A stretch of 64,000 nucleotides of DNA from Streptomyces caatingaensis (lineage in GTDB: Bacteria; Actinomycetota; Actinomycetes; Streptomycetales; Streptomycetaceae): positions 620,001 to 684,000 of the forward strand of contig NZ_LFXA01000002.1 in assembly GCF_001187435.1 (NCBI RefSeq), given 5' to 3'. Position numbers and translations under genes: made by a program. Below the pieces are notes generated by a model. That model was not told the DNA's origin. It made no database searches and saw only the letters and a program-made list of their open reading frames with translations. Position 1 is the stretch's first letter. Each line of letters begins with the position of its first letter. Of the stretch, positions 61,966 to 64,000 are shown in pieces.

Positions 61966-63705
61966 CCGGTCGGCGGCGTCGCCGGCCAGGTCGCGGTAGA
62001 GCGGGGAGACGCGCAGGAGTCCGGCGTGCTCCCCGCACACCGTGCGCGGGCCGTCGAGCACCAGGACGCGGTCCGCGCGCAGGGCGGAGGCGGCGCGGTG
62101 CGCGATGACGACCAGCGTGCGGCGCCCGTGCGGGCCCGCGGCCAGGGCGTCTTCGGCGCGGGCCTCGGCGGCCGCGTCGAGGTGGCAGGTCGCCTCGTCG
62201 AGCAGGGCGACCGGGGCGGGGGAGAGCCAGGCGCGGGCCAGGGCGATCTGCTGGCGCTCGCCGGCCGACAGCTCGCCCGGTACGACGGGTGCGTCGAGAC
62301 CGCCGAGCCGCCCGACGAGCCGCAGCATGCCGACGGCCTCCACGGCGTCCGCCAACTCACCCTGCGGCACGCGCCCTTCGCGCAGATAGCCGAGGTTGTC
62401 GGCGAGCGTCCCCGAGAACACGTACGCCTCCTGCGGGATCAGCAGCCGCAGGGCCCGCGCGGCGGGGCTGTCCGCGGGCAGCCCCCCGAGCAGCACCTCC
62501 CCGGAACGGGGTGCCAGCAGCCCCGCCGCCAGCCCGGCGAGCGTCGACTTGCCGACGCCGCTGGGCCCGACGACGGCCAGGCGGCCCCCGGGGGGCACGG
62601 TCAGGGTGAGGTCGTGGACGGCGGGGGCCGAGTGGGGGCCGTAGGCGAAGGTGGTGCCGCGGAAGGCGAGTTCGGCCCCCCGCGGGGGACGGCCCGGCGC
62701 CCTCGCGGGCCGTGCCGTCGGGAGGTCCCCGCCCTCCGTGCCGGGGCCGGGGTCCGTCCCGGGGGACGGGGAGGCGGCGGGAGCGGGGGAGAGAAGGCGG
62801 CGGACGACGACCGTCAGGCGGGCGCCGCTCGTCCCCACCCCCCGCACCAGATCCTGCAGCGCCGGCAGCAGCGACTGCGTCAGATAGGCGAGGGCGCCGA
62901 CCAGGGAGCCCGGGGTGACCCCCCGGTCGAGCAGCCAGGGCGCGGTCACCAGCAGCAGCACCAGCGGCAGGCGGCCCGCGACCGTGAGGGCCGCGATCCG
63001 GGCCACGGACCAGCGCGCGAGCGCCCCGGCCGCCCGCCGCTGGGCGTCGATCAGCGCCCCGGCCTCCGCCCGCACCCGGGCCTCCGCCCCGGCCGCCGCC
63101 ACGTCCCGCAGCCCCTGGCACACCTCGCCCAGCGACCGCGCGATCTCCTCGTCCGCGACGAGGAACGCCTCCTGGCGCCGGGCCAGCGCCCGCAGCGTCG
63201 CCGCGAAGAGGAGCAGGCCCAGCAGCAGGGGCCCGGCCACCACCGCCAACAGGGCGGGCGCCAGCACGAAGAGACCGGTCAGGGCGCCGGCCGCGGTGAA
63301 GACGAACGAGCGCGTGACCATCAGCAGCCCGGCGAACGCGTCCCGCGCGATCTCCACTTGGTGGGTGAGGCGGGAGACCGCCGCGCCGTCGCCGTCGTGG
63401 AGGGCGCGCGTCACGACCCGCCGGACGAGGGCGTCGCGCAGCGGCTCGACCACGGAGGCGAGCGCCGGGTACGTCCGTCCGGTGCTCAACGCCCCGGCGA
63501 GGACGGCGAGGACGGCGGCGCCCAGCCAGGCGAGGCCCGCGCCCGTCCGGCCGGCGAGGAAGCCGCCGTCCAGGGCGTGGGCGAGGGCGTACCCCAGGGC
63601 GAAGGTGTGGCCCGCCTCCAGGGCGGACCAGCCGGCCAGCCGGACGAGGGCGCGGCGCCGCGCGGCGAGGAACCGCAGCCCGGCGGAGGGCAGTTCAGTC
63701 CGCAC
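61807..63705 (-). CDS. ABC exporter, membrane-ATPase fusion (RamB/AmfA-like)
   Basis: A 632-residue half-transporter. Five to six membrane helices occupy residues about 20-300; the ATPase follows with Walker A GPSGVGKSTLAG near residue 395, the Q-loop PQEAYVFSG, signature LSAGERQQIALARAWL and Walker B VALLDEATCHLD. It overlaps the next upstream ABC gene by 11 bases (GTG start at 63705 inside its stop region), implying a heterodimer. The last 55 residues read antisense to ramR and show no family features. In ram/amf loci such a pair exports the processed peptide. The precise RamA/RamB assignment cannot be made from one window. Confidence 0.9.
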   Translation of the reverse strand: MRTELPSAGLRFLAARRRALVRLAGWSALEAGHTFALGYALAHALDGGFLAGRTGAGLAWLGAAVLAVLAGALSTGRTYPALASVVEPLRDALVRRVVTRALHDGDGAAVSRLTHQVEIARDAFAGLLMVTRSFVFTAAGALTGLFVLAPALLAVVAGPLLLGLLLFAATLRALARRQEAFLVADEEIARSLGEVCQGLRDVAAAGAEARVRAEAGALIDAQRRAAGALARWSVARIAALTVAGRLPLVLLLVTAPWLLDRGVTPGSLVGALAYLTQSLLPALQDLVRGVGTSGARLTVVVRRLLSPAPAASPSPGTDPGPGTEGGDLPTARPARAPGRPPRGAELAFRGTTFAYGPHSAPAVHDLTLTVPPGGRLAVVGPSGVGKSTLAGLAAGLLAPRSGEVLLGGLPADSPAARALRLLIPQEAYVFSGTLADNLGYLREGRVPQGELADAVEAVGMLRLVGRLGGLDAPVVPGELSAGERQQIALARAWLSPAPVALLDEATCHLDAAAEARAEDALAAGPHGRRTLVVIAHRAASALRADRVLVLDGPRTVCGEHAGLLRVSPLYRDLAGDAADRSDPARDLRDPYRVDTVARPGLAGDRGHVVAHGPVGEVQTARDLPDGRTLGGQ

Positions 63706-64000
63706 CGAACACCGCCCGGTACTCCGGCAGGTGCCACAGCTCCGCGTGCGGGCCCGTGGCGCGCAGCCGGCCGTCCTCCAGCCAGGCGACGCGGTCGGCG
63801 CGGGCGGCCGTGGAGGCGCGCCGGGCGACGACGACGCGGGTGCGGGCGGCGACGTCGTGGGCGAGGGCCCGGCCGACCTCCCGCTCGGTGGGGGAGTCGA
63901 GCCCGGACGTGGCGTCGTCCAGGACGAGGACCCGCCCGGCGTGGGCGAACGCCCGCGCCAGACCGAGGCGTTGGGCCTCGCCGCCGGACAGGGGCGCGGC
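63695..64000 (-). CDS. ABC exporter ATPase domain, partial (RamA/AmfB-like)
   Basis: The C-terminal 101 codons of a second ABC transporter, cut by the window edge. LSGGEAQRLGLARAFAHAG is the signature, VLVLDDATSGLD the Walker B, and RRASTAARAD the H-loop region (with R in place of H). The stop is at 63697-63695, 11 bases inside the next gene. Presumably ramS-like and ramC-like genes lie upstream, outside the window. Confidence 0.9.
   Translation of the reverse strand, partial: AAPLSGGEAQRLGLARAFAHAGRVLVLDDATSGLDSPTEREVGRALAHDVAARTRVVVARRASTAARADRVAWLEDGRLRATGPHAELWHLPEYRAVFGAD

Overview
The window is chromosomal DNA from a Streptomyces (or very close actinomycete). The evidence is the very high G+C, strong third-position GC bias, frequent GTG starts, GTGA/ATGA operon overlaps, XRE-DUF397 regulator pairs, a BTAD/AfsR-type regulator with a rare TTA codon, a SpoIIE/RsbU-type phosphatase with a fused RsbW-like ATPase, twin-arginine and lipoprotein exports, and at the right edge a locus matching the ram/amf (SapB/AmfS morphogen) genes. 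No phage structural genes, rRNA operon, CRISPR array or complete transposon is visible.

Layout. 1-430: GC-rich hairpin repeats. 0.4-3.9 kb: RsbW-like ATPase divergent from an operon of XRE regulator, DUF397 protein and two tandem SAM-methyltransferase genes that share a perfectly identical central block. 3.9-9.1 kb: AlkB-like dioxygenase, metallo-beta-lactamase-fold hydrolase, exported propeller-amidohydrolase fusion. 9.3-11.6 kb: two-gene (split) transketolase divergent from soxR, with a SoxR-type palindrome between them. 11.7-15.4 kb: tRNA-Pro(GGG) followed by a degraded island (VapBC-like toxin-antitoxin, excisionase-like gene with an apparent CTG start, a companion gene with a TTA codon, a truncated NTPase-like gene). 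15.5-20.5 kb: tightly coupled catabolic operon (CoA-transferase with a frameshift, enoyl-CoA hydratase, acetoacetate-decarboxylase-like protein, hydroxyacyl dehydrogenase, acyl-CoA dehydrogenase), then a LysR gene upstream. 21.7-27 kb: MerR regulator divergent from a YhgE/Pip-like membrane protein, SRPBCC protein, zwf and a histidine phosphatase. 27-36 kb: BTAD-AAA regulator, SDR, APC permease, monomeric isocitrate dehydrogenase. 36-41 kb: small hypothetical, DinB-like, type II thioesterase, ArsR-like regulator, then cbtB-cbtA behind a cobalamin riboswitch with a divergent degenerate phosphatase. 41-44 kb: isocitrate lyase plus a malate synthase homologue lacking a predicted Mg ligand. 44.2-45 kb: a 25-bp perfect inverted-repeat-bounded hairpin array. 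45-61 kb: 2-oxoglutarate oxygenase, SpoIIE-type phosphatase with a 38-codon gene upstream, several exported enzymes, a second ArsR-like paralogue, a serine hydrolase. 61.3-64 kb: RamR/AmfR-like regulator convergent with two ABC exporter genes, the second running off the window.

How it fits together. Central carbon genes are unusually dense (transketolase, glucose-6-phosphate dehydrogenase, isocitrate dehydrogenase, isocitrate lyase, malate synthase). Isocitrate dehydrogenase and isocitrate lyase compete for the same substrate and lie 5.6 kb apart. Redox (SoxR), cobalamin (riboswitch) and developmental (SpoIIE-type, RamR-like, TTA codons) inputs are all visible. Several genes have -10-like boxes 6-7 nt before the start codon, suggesting leaderless transcripts. 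All functional calls come from reading the protein sequences and recalled family features; no database search was run.
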